A stretch of 59,336 bases of DNA from Lachnospiraceae bacterium (GTDB taxonomy: Bacteria; Bacillota; Clostridia; Lachnospirales; Lachnospiraceae): positions 70,363-129,698 of the forward strand of contig JAAUZT010000028.1 of the NCBI GenBank assembly GCA_014804485.1, given 5' to 3'. The notes below the pieces were generated by a model, which was not told the origin of the DNA, made no database searches, and was given only the letters and a program-made list of their open reading frames with translations. The translations under genes were made by a program, and so were the position numbers. Below, one piece after another: positions 43,559 to 52,531 of the stretch; the first letter of the stretch is position 1, and each line of letters opens with the position of its first letter.

Positions 43559-44842
43559 ATGAACGAGTATCGGGTAAAAAAGATAGATCACATAAAGGAA
43601 ATAGAAGTACAGGTGCCGGGGTCAAAGAGCATTACGAACCGGGCGCTTCTGCTCGCAGCCCTGTCCGCGCACAAATGTACGCTGCACGGCGTTTTATTCA
43701 GTGACGATTCCAGAGCTTTTCTTGACAGCCTTGAAAAATTAGGCTTTGAAGTGCAGACGGATGAAGAGACCAAGGATGTGGTGATTCAGGGGTTAGGCGG
43801 AAAGATTCCCAATAACCATGCCTCGATCAATGTGAGAAGTGCGGGCACTGCGGCAAGATTTCTGACGGTTATGCTGGCGCTGGCGGGAGGGGAATATGAA
43901 CTTCAGGCTTCGCCGCAGATGTGTAAACGTCCCATGAAGCCGCTTTTGGATATTTTGAAACAGGCAGGCGTTGCATTTTCATTCGTCGGGGATGAAGATC
44001 ATTTTCCATTTGTGATGAAGTCACAGTCGGTTTCCATGAAAGAGGTTCAGGTGGATACCGGAATCAGCAGTCAGTTTGCCAGTGCGCTTCTCATGTCCGG
44101 AGTACTTCTTCCGGATGGAGTGACGGTGCTCCTTTCCGGGGATCGGGCGGAAGGTTCCTATATTAAAATGACGCTTGCCATGATGGAGCAGTTCGGAATC
44201 AAACCGGTTAAGCTTAAGAACGGATATCGGATTCCGCATACAGAGTCCTTTGGGGTGGAACAATATCAGGTAGAGCCGGATGTGTCCGGAGCATGTTATT
44301 TCTATGCAATGGCACCGTTATTACAGACTGATGTCAAAGTAAAAAATGTTCATATAGATTCTTTACAAGGAGATATTAAATTTTTGCAGGTATTGGAAAA
44401 CATGGGCTGTGTGCTTACTGACGAAGCCGATGGCGTGAAGATGTCAGGCAGCGGTCTTACAGAATATCCGGGAATGGATGTTTCCATGAAAGATTTTTCC
44501 GACCAGACAATGACAATGGCGGCGCTCTCGCCCTTTGCCCAGGGGACGACACTGATTCGGAATATCGGTCATATACGGTTTCAGGAAACAGATAGAATTC
44601 ATGCAGTTTTGACAGAGCTTACCCGCATGGGAATAGAATGTGAAGAAGCGCCGGAATGTGACGGAATCAGAATTATGCCCGGAACGGTGGAAGAATGCAG
44701 CGTGGAAACCTATGAGGACCACCGCATGGCGATGGCCTTTAGCCTGGTCGGTCTGAAAACAGGGAAGATAGCGATTAGGAATCCGGAATGCTGCCGGAAA
44801 ACGTTTGAAAATTATTTTGAGCTGCTTGACGGGCTGTATTAG
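43559..44842 (+). CDS. aroA: 3-phosphoshikimate 1-carboxyvinyltransferase (EPSP synthase)
   Basis: AroA makes EPSP in the shikimate pathway. The 427-residue protein has PGSKSITNRALLLAAL near the N terminus, the NVRSAGTAARFLTVMLAL block (altered from the common GNAGTTMR) and the late motif ETYEDHRMAMAF. It is of the class II-like type found in Gram-positives. No other shikimate genes are next to it. Confidence 0.94.
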   Translation: MNEYRVKKIDHIKEIEVQVPGSKSITNRALLLAALSAHKCTLHGVLFSDDSRAFLDSLEKLGFEVQTDEETKDVVIQGLGGKIPNNHASINVRSAGTAARFLTVMLALAGGEYELQASPQMCKRPMKPLLDILKQAGVAFSFVGDEDHFPFVMKSQSVSMKEVQVDTGISSQFASALLMSGVLLPDGVTVLLSGDRAEGSYIKMTLAMMEQFGIKPVKLKNGYRIPHTESFGVEQYQVEPDVSGACYFYAMAPLLQTDVKVKNVHIDSLQGDIKFLQVLENMGCVLTDEADGVKMSGSGLTEYPGMDVSMKDFSDQTMTMAALSPFAQGTTLIRNIGHIRFQETDRIHAVLTELTRMGIECEEAPECDGIRIMPGTVEECSVETYEDHRMAMAFSLVGLKTGKIAIRNPECCRKTFENYFELLDGLY

Positions 44843-44855
44843 GGAGGAATTTGCC

Positions 44856-45851
44856 ATGGCGGATAATGAAGAAAAAGAATTGTGGGATATTTATACGAAA
44901 GATCGGGTGAAGACCGGCAGATTACATAGACGTGGCGAGAAGATGAAGGACGGAGATTATCATATGGTGGTCCATGTCTGCATTTTTAACAGCAAGAATC
45001 AACTGTTAATTCAGCAACGGCAGCCCTTTAAAAAGGGATGGTCTAATATGTGGGATATCACGGTGGGAGGATCCGCGTTGCATGGAGAGAGCAGCAGTCA
45101 GGCGGCAGAGCGGGAAGTGTTTGAGGAGATCGGTTTAAAACTTGATTTGTCAGAGACCAGACCGGATTTTACGATCAATTTTGAGGATGGATTCGACGAT
45201 TATTATCTGTTGGAACGGGAAGTGGATTTGGATAAACTTCATCTGCAGGAAGAAGAGGTTCAGTCTGTCCGGTGGGCGGATAGAGAAGAGCTGCTTCGAA
45301 TGCAGGAGCAGGGAATTATGATTCCCTATTGGTTTCTGGATAAATTATTTGAGGTGCGCGGCTTTGATGCGCATGGCAATCAAAAACGGGATATAGAGGT
45401 TGAATTTGCTGCGCCGCACCGCCTTGCTTCCTGGATGAGTCTGGTGGAAATTACAAGGGATAATTTTCCGGGACTGGAAACACAGGAACTGTTAAACGGA
45501 TATCGGGATACGGTCATTAAGAATATGGAGAGGCAAAGCGCCATATGCGCGTTACATGGCAATATAGTCGTGGGAATTCTGCTTTTTTCCACAAAGCACA
45601 ATATGCTGTCTTGTATGGCGGTACATCCTGAGTATCGCAGACGCGGAATCGCGAAAAAGATGATCGATTTAATGCTGCCCAAATTGGATCAGACAAAAGA
45701 TATTACCGTTACGACATTTCGTGAGGATGATCCGAAAGGAGCTGCACCGCGGGCGTTGTATCAAGCTTTGGGATTTTTTCCGTCAGAACTATGCATCGAG
45801 CAGGGATATCCGTCTCAGGTGTTTGTGTTGAAGGGGAAGTGCAATAAGTAA
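44856..45851 (+). CDS. Nudix hydrolase fused to a GNAT acetyltransferase
   Basis: The start at 44856 follows GGAGGAATTTGCC. Residues about 30-165 are an Idi-like Nudix domain with a complete Nudix box (G-x5-E-x7-REVFEEIG near residues 70-90). Residues about 195-331 are a GNAT domain with the acetyl-CoA loop RRRGIAKKM. The 331-residue fusion suggests one pathway in which a nucleotide-linked substrate is hydrolysed and an amine acetylated. Substrates are unknown. Confidence 0.88.
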   Translation: MADNEEKELWDIYTKDRVKTGRLHRRGEKMKDGDYHMVVHVCIFNSKNQLLIQQRQPFKKGWSNMWDITVGGSALHGESSSQAAEREVFEEIGLKLDLSETRPDFTINFEDGFDDYYLLEREVDLDKLHLQEEEVQSVRWADREELLRMQEQGIMIPYWFLDKLFEVRGFDAHGNQKRDIEVEFAAPHRLASWMSLVEITRDNFPGLETQELLNGYRDTVIKNMERQSAICALHGNIVVGILLFSTKHNMLSCMAVHPEYRRRGIAKKMIDLMLPKLDQTKDITVTTFREDDPKGAAPRALYQALGFFPSELCIEQGYPSQVFVLKGKCNK

Positions 45852-45890
45852 TTAAGAAGATAAAAGAGTGAAAGGAACTGTCGATCAGTC

Positions 45891-46877
45891 GTGACAAGAC
45901 GGGAAGCATATAAAATTCTTGGGATCTCACCGGAAGCATCGAAAGATGAAATCAAAAGAAGGTACAGGCAGCTTATGTTCCAAGCGCATCCGGACAGCGG
46001 CGGATCATCGGCGGAGGGCTGTCGATACAGTGCGCAGGAAATTAATATTGCCTATGAACTTGTGAGCATAGCTCATCCCGCTGAAGAGTCTGACGAGGTA
46101 GATTTCCATAAGGCTGCCGGTGCCCGTCACAGGAGGGGTAAGGCGGCGCGAAACAACAGAAAAGATGAATGGGGTGCGCCGATTAACGGGAATGCTTACA
46201 GAGAGCGGGAAATCTTATGCTATGCAGAAGATTATGATGGTACTGTGTTAGGCAGTTTTTGTGTTGCAAAAGGAAAATATGTGTGGACAACCGAGGAAGA
46301 GTTTCCTCTATTCCTGCTCAGCATTTATCAGTGCGGCAAACAGCTTTTGGATGAGTGTGACGAACAGTTTCACGGCGGAGCAGCTTCGGCGGACAGACAG
46401 CGTGTTCAGGCGGAGCTCACCTATCTGCTCACGCAGCAGTTCATAAACGGGAGTGCACTTTTGCAGGAACTGGCGAAAGAAGAGATGGCGGAAGCAGACG
46501 GGAAGCAGATTTTTTATGTTTCGGCCATGGTGGAGCTGACAGCCGGTACAGTAAGTTTGGAAGCCGGAGATTTACTTTATCCGTCGAAACTCAGACAGCA
46601 CAGATTGTATCTGCAGAATCAGAAGGGACGGGAGATTGGTTATCTGTCTTTTCATGACGATCGCTTCTACTACATTATTCTGCCCCTTTTTGAGCAAAAG
46701 AGAGTACAGATTAAGCTGCAGGTGGCGGAAAAGCAGGAAAAAAGAAGACGCAGTAAAACTCCCGGATACAGGAATCTTCACTTATGGATCAAGCTGCTTG
46801 ACGTTTTCGAAGACTGTGTGCCAGAGAATCTGAATATGCGGATTGAGGAATTAATGGAAGCATATAAAAAGGTGTAA
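45891..46877 (+). CDS. J-domain protein with unknown C-terminal region
   Basis: Residues 1-65 form a J domain with an intact HPD motif (FQAHPDSGG), so it can stimulate an Hsp70. There is no G/F region, zinc finger or client-binding domain of DnaJ. The remaining 260 residues contain a basic stretch (RHRRGKAARNNRKD) and a mixed region with no family recognised. The start is a GTG, with AAAGGAA about 14 bases upstream. Confidence 0.82.
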   Translation: MTRREAYKILGISPEASKDEIKRRYRQLMFQAHPDSGGSSAEGCRYSAQEINIAYELVSIAHPAEESDEVDFHKAAGARHRRGKAARNNRKDEWGAPINGNAYREREILCYAEDYDGTVLGSFCVAKGKYVWTTEEEFPLFLLSIYQCGKQLLDECDEQFHGGAASADRQRVQAELTYLLTQQFINGSALLQELAKEEMAEADGKQIFYVSAMVELTAGTVSLEAGDLLYPSKLRQHRLYLQNQKGREIGYLSFHDDRFYYIILPLFEQKRVQIKLQVAEKQEKRRRSKTPGYRNLHLWIKLLDVFEDCVPENLNMRIEELMEAYKKV

Positions 46878-46912
46878 AAATAAAATTTTTATATATAGGA
46901 GGACGAAACGAT

Positions 46913-47887
46913 ATGTGTACGGCAGCGACATATAAGACGAAAGATTTCTATTTCGGCAGGACATTGGACTATGAGTTCTCTTACGGCGATGAAGTGGTCA
47001 TAACGCCCAGAAATTATCCGTTTTGTTTTAGGGAAGCGGGAAATATAAATACACATTATGCAATGATCGGAATGGCGTATGTGTCGGAAGATTATCCGTT
47101 ATACTATGACGCTGTCAACGAGAAGGGGCTGGGGATTGCAGGATTGAATTTCGTGGGCAATGCCACCTTTTGGGATAGCAAAGAAGGCATGGATAATATT
47201 GCCCAGTTTGAATTGATTCCATGGATTCTCGGTCAGTGCGCCACAGTGCAAGAGGCGAGGGCGTTAGTGAAGAAGATGAATCTGTCAAAAGTTGCTTTTA
47301 ATGAGAAGCTTCCGCTGGCACAGCTGCACTGGCTCATTGCGGACAGCAGCGAAGCGATAACAGTGGAAGCGGTGAAAGAGGGCATAAAGATATATGACAA
47401 TCCGGTAGGCGTTTTGACGAACAATCCGCCTTTTGACCGGCAGATGTTTGCGTTGAATAATTATATGAATCTGTCTGTGAAATCACCCGCGAACACTTTT
47501 GCAAAAGGTTTGGAGTTAGAACGGTACAGCCGCGGGATGGGAGCTTTGGGACTGCCGGGAGATTTATCGTCGCAGTCCAGATTTGTGAGAGTAGCGTTTG
47601 TGAAGATGAACTCCTTATCCGGGGAAGGAGAAGCGGAGAGTGTCAGCCAGTTTTTCCATATCCTTAATTCGGTGGACCAACAGCGCGGCTGCTGCGAATT
47701 AGACGACGGAAAGTATGAGATAACCATCTATACTTCATGCTGTAATACCAATAAAGGAATTTACTATTATACTTCCTATGATAATCACCAGATCACTGCG
47801 GTAGACATGCATAGAGAGGAACTGGACAGGGATGAGCTCATAAGATATCCGATGATCAAGGAGGAGCAGATCCGAATGCAAAATTAG
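46913..47887 (+). CDS. Bile salt hydrolase / choloylglycine hydrolase family
   Basis: Ntn-hydrolase of 324 residues. The catalytic Cys is residue 2 and becomes N-terminal after Met removal (MCTAATYK). Other active-site residues expected in bile salt hydrolases are visible: R16 and D19 (FGRTLDYE), N170/N171 (VLTNNPP) and R223 or R226 (SSQSRFVR). These enzymes cut glycine or taurine from conjugated bile acids in the cytosol. Penicillin V acylase activity is the main alternative, but the GRTLDYEF and TNNPPF motifs favour bile salts. RBS AGGAGGACG precedes it. Confidence 0.92.
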   Translation: MCTAATYKTKDFYFGRTLDYEFSYGDEVVITPRNYPFCFREAGNINTHYAMIGMAYVSEDYPLYYDAVNEKGLGIAGLNFVGNATFWDSKEGMDNIAQFELIPWILGQCATVQEARALVKKMNLSKVAFNEKLPLAQLHWLIADSSEAITVEAVKEGIKIYDNPVGVLTNNPPFDRQMFALNNYMNLSVKSPANTFAKGLELERYSRGMGALGLPGDLSSQSRFVRVAFVKMNSLSGEGEAESVSQFFHILNSVDQQRGCCELDDGKYEITIYTSCCNTNKGIYYYTSYDNHQITAVDMHREELDRDELIRYPMIKEEQIRMQN

Positions 47888-47961
47888 TATAAAGTTTTGT
47901 GTTGTATGCCGTCAGGATCGGCGGATCAGCTACAATGCATAGAAAAGACTGGGGTGGAGAT

Positions 47962-48495
47962 ATGAAGATTGCAGTGTTTTTTCCGGGAATAGGATATCAT
48001 TGTGACAAACCGTTGTTATATTACAGCGGAAAGATTGCAGGACAGCTTCAATATGAACTATGCAGGGTTAATTACGTTAATTTAAGTAGGTCATTAGAGG
48101 AAGCATTTACGCAGGCCCTTGCACAGGCAGAAGAGATTCTGGCACAGATCGATTGGAGCCGCTATGAGGATATTGTGTTTGTGTCAAAGAGCATTGGTAC
48201 GGTAGTTGCAGCCGCTTATGCCGGGAAACACGGAATAAGCTGCAGGAACGTTTACTATACGCCGGTAGCGCAGACTTTTGAGTTCGATCCCCAGCCCGGT
48301 CTCGTTTTTCACGGCACCGCGGATTCCTGGGTGGAGACTGCGGTTGTCACCACGAAATGTCGGGAACATGACCTGCCGTTACATGTCATAGACGGTGTCG
48401 ATCATTCACTGGAACAAAAAGATGATACGATGAGAAGTCTTTGTATTTTGCAAAAAGTAATGGAATTAACAAAGAGTTATATCGCGGATATTTAA
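47962..48495 (+). CDS. Small alpha/beta hydrolase
   Basis: GGTGGAG seven bases upstream supports ATG 47962. The 177-residue product has a serine nucleophile elbow (SKSIGT), a later Asp (GTADSW) and His (VDHSLE), the catalytic triad of a compact alpha/beta hydrolase. It follows the bile salt hydrolase by about 75 bases and may be co-transcribed. Substrate unknown. Confidence 0.82.
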   Translation: MKIAVFFPGIGYHCDKPLLYYSGKIAGQLQYELCRVNYVNLSRSLEEAFTQALAQAEEILAQIDWSRYEDIVFVSKSIGTVVAAAYAGKHGISCRNVYYTPVAQTFEFDPQPGLVFHGTADSWVETAVVTTKCREHDLPLHVIDGVDHSLEQKDDTMRSLCILQKVMELTKSYIADI

Positions 48496-48639
48496 ATTTT
48501 TCTGTAAAACATATTGCACACCGCACTTATTTCTGATAGACTGTCTTCATCCGAACAAATGGAATTCTGCTATGCATGTCAGGCATTTCGCCACGATTTC
48601 CATTATTCATTATAACAAAGGAAGTGACTTGCCGGAATT

Positions 48640-48663
48640 CGAGTTTGCCGCAGGCAAATCTCG
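48640..48663. repeat. Dispersed hairpin element, copy A
   Basis: CGAG-TTTGCC and GGCAAA-T-CTCG form a stem with a one-base bulge. The same plan recurs at 54804-54825 and partly at 58580-58594. It lies in a 340-base gap that otherwise holds only the recA control region. Confidence 0.6.
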
Positions 48664-48767
48664 CAAAGTTAATTCCGCGGGAATTTACTTTTGGGAAAAG
48701 GAGGGATGAAGTGTCATTTATTGGACATATAAGATGTTAGAATCAGACTATAGTTTTTAAAATGTGA

Positions 48768-48815
48768 TTGACAAAATCGAACATCTGTTTTATTCTGATA
48801 TCAGAACGGATGTTC
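48768..48815 (+). promoter_or_regulatory. recA promoter with two LexA boxes
   Basis: TTGACA (48768-48773) and TATTCT (48791-48796) have a 17-base spacer. A LexA box GAACATCTGTTT (48779-48790) fills the spacer, and a second, GAACGGATGTTC (48804-48815), lies at the start of the transcript. Both fit the Gram-positive SOS consensus GAAC-N4-GTTC (first with one deviation). Confidence 0.88.
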
Positions 48816-48837
48816 TATGAGAAAAGGAGAGCAGGAC

Positions 48838-49911
48838 ATGGAAAGAGATGAGAAATTAAAAGCATTGGATGCAGCGTTAGGACAGATAGAGAGGCAGTTT
48901 GGTAAAGGCGCCGTCATGAAATTGGGTGACCCTTCCGTGCAGATGAATGTGGAGACGATTCCGACAGGTTCCCTGAGTCTTGACTTGGCATTGGGACTCG
49001 GCGGCATCCCGAAGGGAAGGATTGTGGAGATATACGGACCGGAGTCCAGCGGTAAGACTACCGTGACATTACATATGATTGCGGAAGTACAGAAGCGCGG
49101 CGGTATTGCGGGATTCATCGATGCAGAACATGCACTGGACCCGGTATATGCGAAGAATATCGGTGTGGATATCGATAACTTATATATTTCTCAGCCGGAC
49201 TGCGGCGAGCAGGCGTTAGAGATTACGGAGACCATGGTGCGTTCCGGTGCTGTAGATATTATCGTGGTGGACTCGGTTGCCGCACTGGTGCCGAAGGCGG
49301 AGATTGACGGCGACATGGGAGACAGTCATGTCGGATTGCAGGCGCGTTTGATGTCTCAGGCACTTCGTAAGTTGACGGCAGTGATCAGCAAGTCTAACTG
49401 TACCGTGGTGTTTATCAATCAGCTGCGTGAGAAAGTCGGTATTATGTTCGGTAATCCGGAGACGACTACCGGTGGACGTGCACTGAAATTCTATTCGTCC
49501 GTACGTCTGGATGTCAGAAGGATTGAATCCCTGAAGCAGGGAGGAGAGGTGATCGGTAACAGAACGAGGGTGAAAGTGGTTAAGAACAAGATTGCGCCGC
49601 CTTTTAAAGAAGCGGAGTTTGATATCATGTTCGGAGAGGGAATTTCCGTGGTTGGTGATATTCTGGATCTCGCTGCGGATAACAATATTGTCAATAAGAG
49701 CGGTGCATGGTATGCATATGAGGGCAATAAGATCGGACAGGGCAGGGAGAATGCAAAGCAGTATTTACGGGATAATCCGACGGTATGTAGGGAGATAGAG
49801 CGTAAGGTACGGGAGCTGTTTAATCTGGATACTGACAAAGCGGAAGAGACAGCACAGGCGGCGGAAGCAGAGAAGAAGGCCGATAAAGAGAAAGAAAAAG
49901 CTTCTAAATAA
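48838..49911 (+). CDS. recA: Recombinase RecA
   Basis: RecA of 357 residues, starting at the ATG behind AAAGGAGAGCAGGAC; an ATG at 48817 would place the start at the second LexA box. Walker A (GPESSGKTT), the DNA-binding loops ([14 protein letters not shown] and [10 protein letters not shown]) and a charged Glu/Lys tail are normal. It is SOS regulated as shown by two LexA boxes. recX and rny follow, the usual clostridial order. Confidence 0.98.
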   Translation: MERDEKLKALDAALGQIERQFGKGAVMKLGDPSVQMNVETIPTGSLSLDLALGLGGIPKGRIVEIYGPESSGKTTVTLHMIAEVQKRGGIAGFIDAEHALDPVYAKNIGVDIDNLYISQPDCGEQALEITETMVRSGAVDIIVVDSVAALVPKAEIDGDMGDSHVGLQARLMSQALRKLTAVISKSNCTVVFINQLREKVGIMFGNPETTTGGRALKFYSSVRLDVRRIESLKQGGEVIGNRTRVKVVKNKIAPPFKEAEFDIMFGEGISVVGDILDLAADNNIVNKSGAWYAYEGNKIGQGRENAKQYLRDNPTVCREIERKVRELFNLDTDKAEETAQAAEAEKKADKEKEKASK

Positions 49912-49974
49912 TGATAGTGACGGAAATTGTATTCATAAAAGAATGCAGGAGATCAATGTAAACGGAGAATTATC

Positions 49975-50604
49975 ATGCTTGTAACACAAATATCCGAAGT
50001 GTCGAAGTCGCGCTGTCGGGTTTACTTAGACGGGCAGTTCGCCTTCGTACTCTACAAAGGCGAACTGCGACGGTTTCAGATCAAAGTCGATCAGGAGCTT
50101 CCTGAGGAAAGTTATCGGGAGATCATGACAGAGATCCTGCCGAAGCGGGCGAAACTGCGCAGCATGAATTTACTGCAGTCACGGGATTATACCCGCAGAC
50201 AGCTTGCGGATAAATTGGAACAGGGTGATTATCCGCAGGAATGTATTGAAGAAGCGATCGCATACGTAGAGTCTTACGGCTATATTGATGACAAACGTTA
50301 CGCCAGAGACTTTATTGAGTATAATCTTGCCTCCAAGAGCAGAACCCGCATAGAGAACGATCTGATGAGAAAAGGGATTGGGAAAGAAATAATCAGGGAG
50401 GCATTTGAAGAACTAACCGATCTGGGTGTGCAGCAGGACGAATTGGCTCTGGCATGTGATTTGCTCAGAAAGAAAAAATATTGTGCGGATACTGCTTCAG
50501 GACAGGAACAGCAGAAAATGTACGGTTTCCTTTATCGGAGAGGTTTTCGGCATGACATAATCAGCAAAGCACTTTTGCTTGACATAACATCAAATTCAGT
50601 ATAG
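49975..50604 (+). CDS. recX: RecA regulator RecX
   Basis: A 209-residue RecX, which modulates RecA filaments. It has the three-helix repeats of the family (SRDYTRRQLADKLEQGDYP, then YGYIDDKRYARDFIEYNL) and a C-terminal repeat (GFLYRRGFRHDIISKAL). It lies 63 bases after recA, so co-expression under SOS control is likely. Confidence 0.93.
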   Translation: MLVTQISEVSKSRCRVYLDGQFAFVLYKGELRRFQIKVDQELPEESYREIMTEILPKRAKLRSMNLLQSRDYTRRQLADKLEQGDYPQECIEEAIAYVESYGYIDDKRYARDFIEYNLASKSRTRIENDLMRKGIGKEIIREAFEELTDLGVQQDELALACDLLRKKKYCADTASGQEQQKMYGFLYRRGFRHDIISKALLLDITSNSV

Positions 50605-50632
50605 AATTGAAGTGTTGTAATTTTGCTTAGTA

Positions 50633-50677
50633 TAGAATGTTTATATATATGAATGCTGATACAGCTTAAACATTCTA
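50633..50677. repeat. Inverted repeat in the rny leader
   Basis: TAGAATGTTT (50633-50642) and AAACATTCTA (50668-50677) are perfect arms 25 bases apart with no T run. It lies 50 bases before rny. Confidence 0.5.
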
Positions 50678-50723
50678 GAATAGATTATGTACAATGAAAA
50701 CTAAATAAGGAGGTGCTCCTGTA

Positions 50724-52274
50724 ATGTTGATGCCAGTTATTTTAGCGGTAGTCATCACACTGGTGATTTCGATTCCGGTATCTGCCTTGGTTGCTATCAA
50801 CTATCGTAAGAAAGTTGTGGAAGCCACGATTGGCAATGCGGATGAGAAAGCCAGAGAGATTATTGACGAGGCTCTCAAAACTGCTGAAGCGAAGAAGCGC
50901 GAGTCATTGCTTGAGGTCAAGGAAGAGTCCATTCGTACCAAGAACGAACTCGACAAGGAGATCAAGGAACGTCGTGCAGAGGCGCAGCGTTATGAACGAC
51001 GCGTGCAGCAGAAGGAAGAGAACATCGACAAGAAAGCTGATGCTATCGAAAAGAAGGAAGCAAGTTTGGCACAAAGGGAAGAATCCCTGGCGAAACAGCG
51101 CGAAGAAATATCCAAACTTAACGAGCAGAGATTACAGGAACTAGAACGAATCTCAGGATTGACCTCCGAACAAGCAAAAGATTATTTGTTGAAAATTGTT
51201 GAAGATGAAGTGAAACATGAGACTGCTGTCATGATCAAAGAGATTGAGAGCAGGGCAAAGGAAGAGGCAGATAAGAAGGCTAAAGAGTATGTAGTCACGG
51301 CGATTCAGAAATGTGCCGCAGACCATGTATCCGAGACAACCATATCTGTTGTGCAGCTTCCTAATGATGAGATGAAAGGCAGAATCATCGGTAGAGAGGG
51401 ACGTAACATCAGAACTCTTGAGACGATGACGGGTGTTGATCTGATCATTGATGATACGCCGGAAGCAGTTATTTTATCCGGATTTGATCCGATTCGCAGG
51501 GAAGTGGCAAGGATCGCGCTTGAGAAACTGATCGTGGATGGACGTATTCATCCCGCCAGAATTGAAGAGATGGTTGAGAAGGCGCAGAAAGAAGTAGAAG
51601 TAATGATCAAAGAGGAAGGTGAAGCGGCTACACTGGAGGTAGGTGTACATGGCATTCACCCTGAACTCGTGAGATTACTCGGTAAGATGAAATTCAGAAC
51701 CAGTTATGGTCAGAACGCATTAAAGCATTCGATCGAAGTTGCTCAGTTATCCGGCTTGCTTGCCGCTGAGATGGGATTGGATGTCAGAATGGCGAAGCGT
51801 GCAGGTTTGCTGCATGACATCGGTAAGGCTGTTGACCATGAGATGGAAGGTTCGCATATTCAGCTCGGTGTGGAACTCTGCAGAAAATACAAAGAGTCTC
51901 CGACAGTAATCAATGCGGTAGAGTCTCATCACGGGGATGTTGAGCCTCAGTCTCTGATCGCATGTCTTGTACAGGCTGCGGATACGATTTCTGCTGCAAG
52001 ACCGGGTGCGAGAAGAGAAACATTAGAAACATATACAACAAGACTAAAACAATTAGAAGACATTACAAACAATTTCAAAGGTGTTGATAAATCTTTTGCT
52101 ATTCAGGCAGGTAGAGAGATTCGTGTTATGGTAGTTCCGGAACAGATTAACGATTCTGATATGGTATTACTTGCAAGAGATATTTCTAAACAGATTGAAG
52201 CTGAATTAGAGTATCCCGGACAGATCAAAATAAATGTGATCCGCGAGAGCCGTGTCATTGACTATGCTAAATAG
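50724..52274 (+). CDS. rny: Ribonuclease Y
   Basis: RNase Y is the membrane-anchored endoribonuclease that starts bulk mRNA decay in Firmicutes. The 516-residue protein has an N-terminal helix (residues 4-25), a coiled coil (about 30-190), a KH domain ([15 protein letters not shown] near 219) and an HD domain ([12 protein letters not shown] near 363). RBS AAGGAGGTGCTC. Terminator at 52283. Confidence 0.97.
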   Translation: MLMPVILAVVITLVISIPVSALVAINYRKKVVEATIGNADEKAREIIDEALKTAEAKKRESLLEVKEESIRTKNELDKEIKERRAEAQRYERRVQQKEENIDKKADAIEKKEASLAQREESLAKQREEISKLNEQRLQELERISGLTSEQAKDYLLKIVEDEVKHETAVMIKEIESRAKEEADKKAKEYVVTAIQKCAADHVSETTISVVQLPNDEMKGRIIGREGRNIRTLETMTGVDLIIDDTPEAVILSGFDPIRREVARIALEKLIVDGRIHPARIEEMVEKAQKEVEVMIKEEGEAATLEVGVHGIHPELVRLLGKMKFRTSYGQNALKHSIEVAQLSGLLAAEMGLDVRMAKRAGLLHDIGKAVDHEMEGSHIQLGVELCRKYKESPTVINAVESHHGDVEPQSLIACLVQAADTISAARPGARRETLETYTTRLKQLEDITNNFKGVDKSFAIQAGREIRVMVVPEQINDSDMVLLARDISKQIEAELEYPGQIKINVIRESRVIDYAK

Positions 52275-52282
52275 TATTGATT

Positions 52283-52310
52283 GCCCCGTAGAGAAATCTA
52301 CGGGGCTTTT
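52283..52310 (+). terminator. Rho-independent terminator after rny
   Basis: GCCCCGTAGA and TCTACGGGGC pair around GAAA... with TTTT following. Confidence 0.93.
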
Positions 52311-52374
52311 CATATCTGTACAGAATCACCAGAAATAGGGAAAAAGCGTAAAGAAAATTGTTTTATCTATATAC

Positions 52375-52403
52375 TTGTGGAATGTGAAAAACTGTAGTAG
52401 AAT
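52375..52403 (+). promoter_or_regulatory. Promoter of the aminotransferase gene
   Basis: TTGTGG (52375-52380) and TAGAAT (52398-52403), spacer 17. The leader that follows contains 8-bp arms GCGTATGC (52439-52446) and GCATACGC (52488-52495). Confidence 0.6.
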
Positions 52404-52531
52404 ATTTAACGATGTATGATTGTATACAATTATTCAATGCGTATGCCATATCGAGAAATTAGCGTGAGTTTGTTAGTCTGATTAAGAGCATACGCCTTGA
52501 GTGTTGATGAGAAAGGAGTATATTTATAGAG

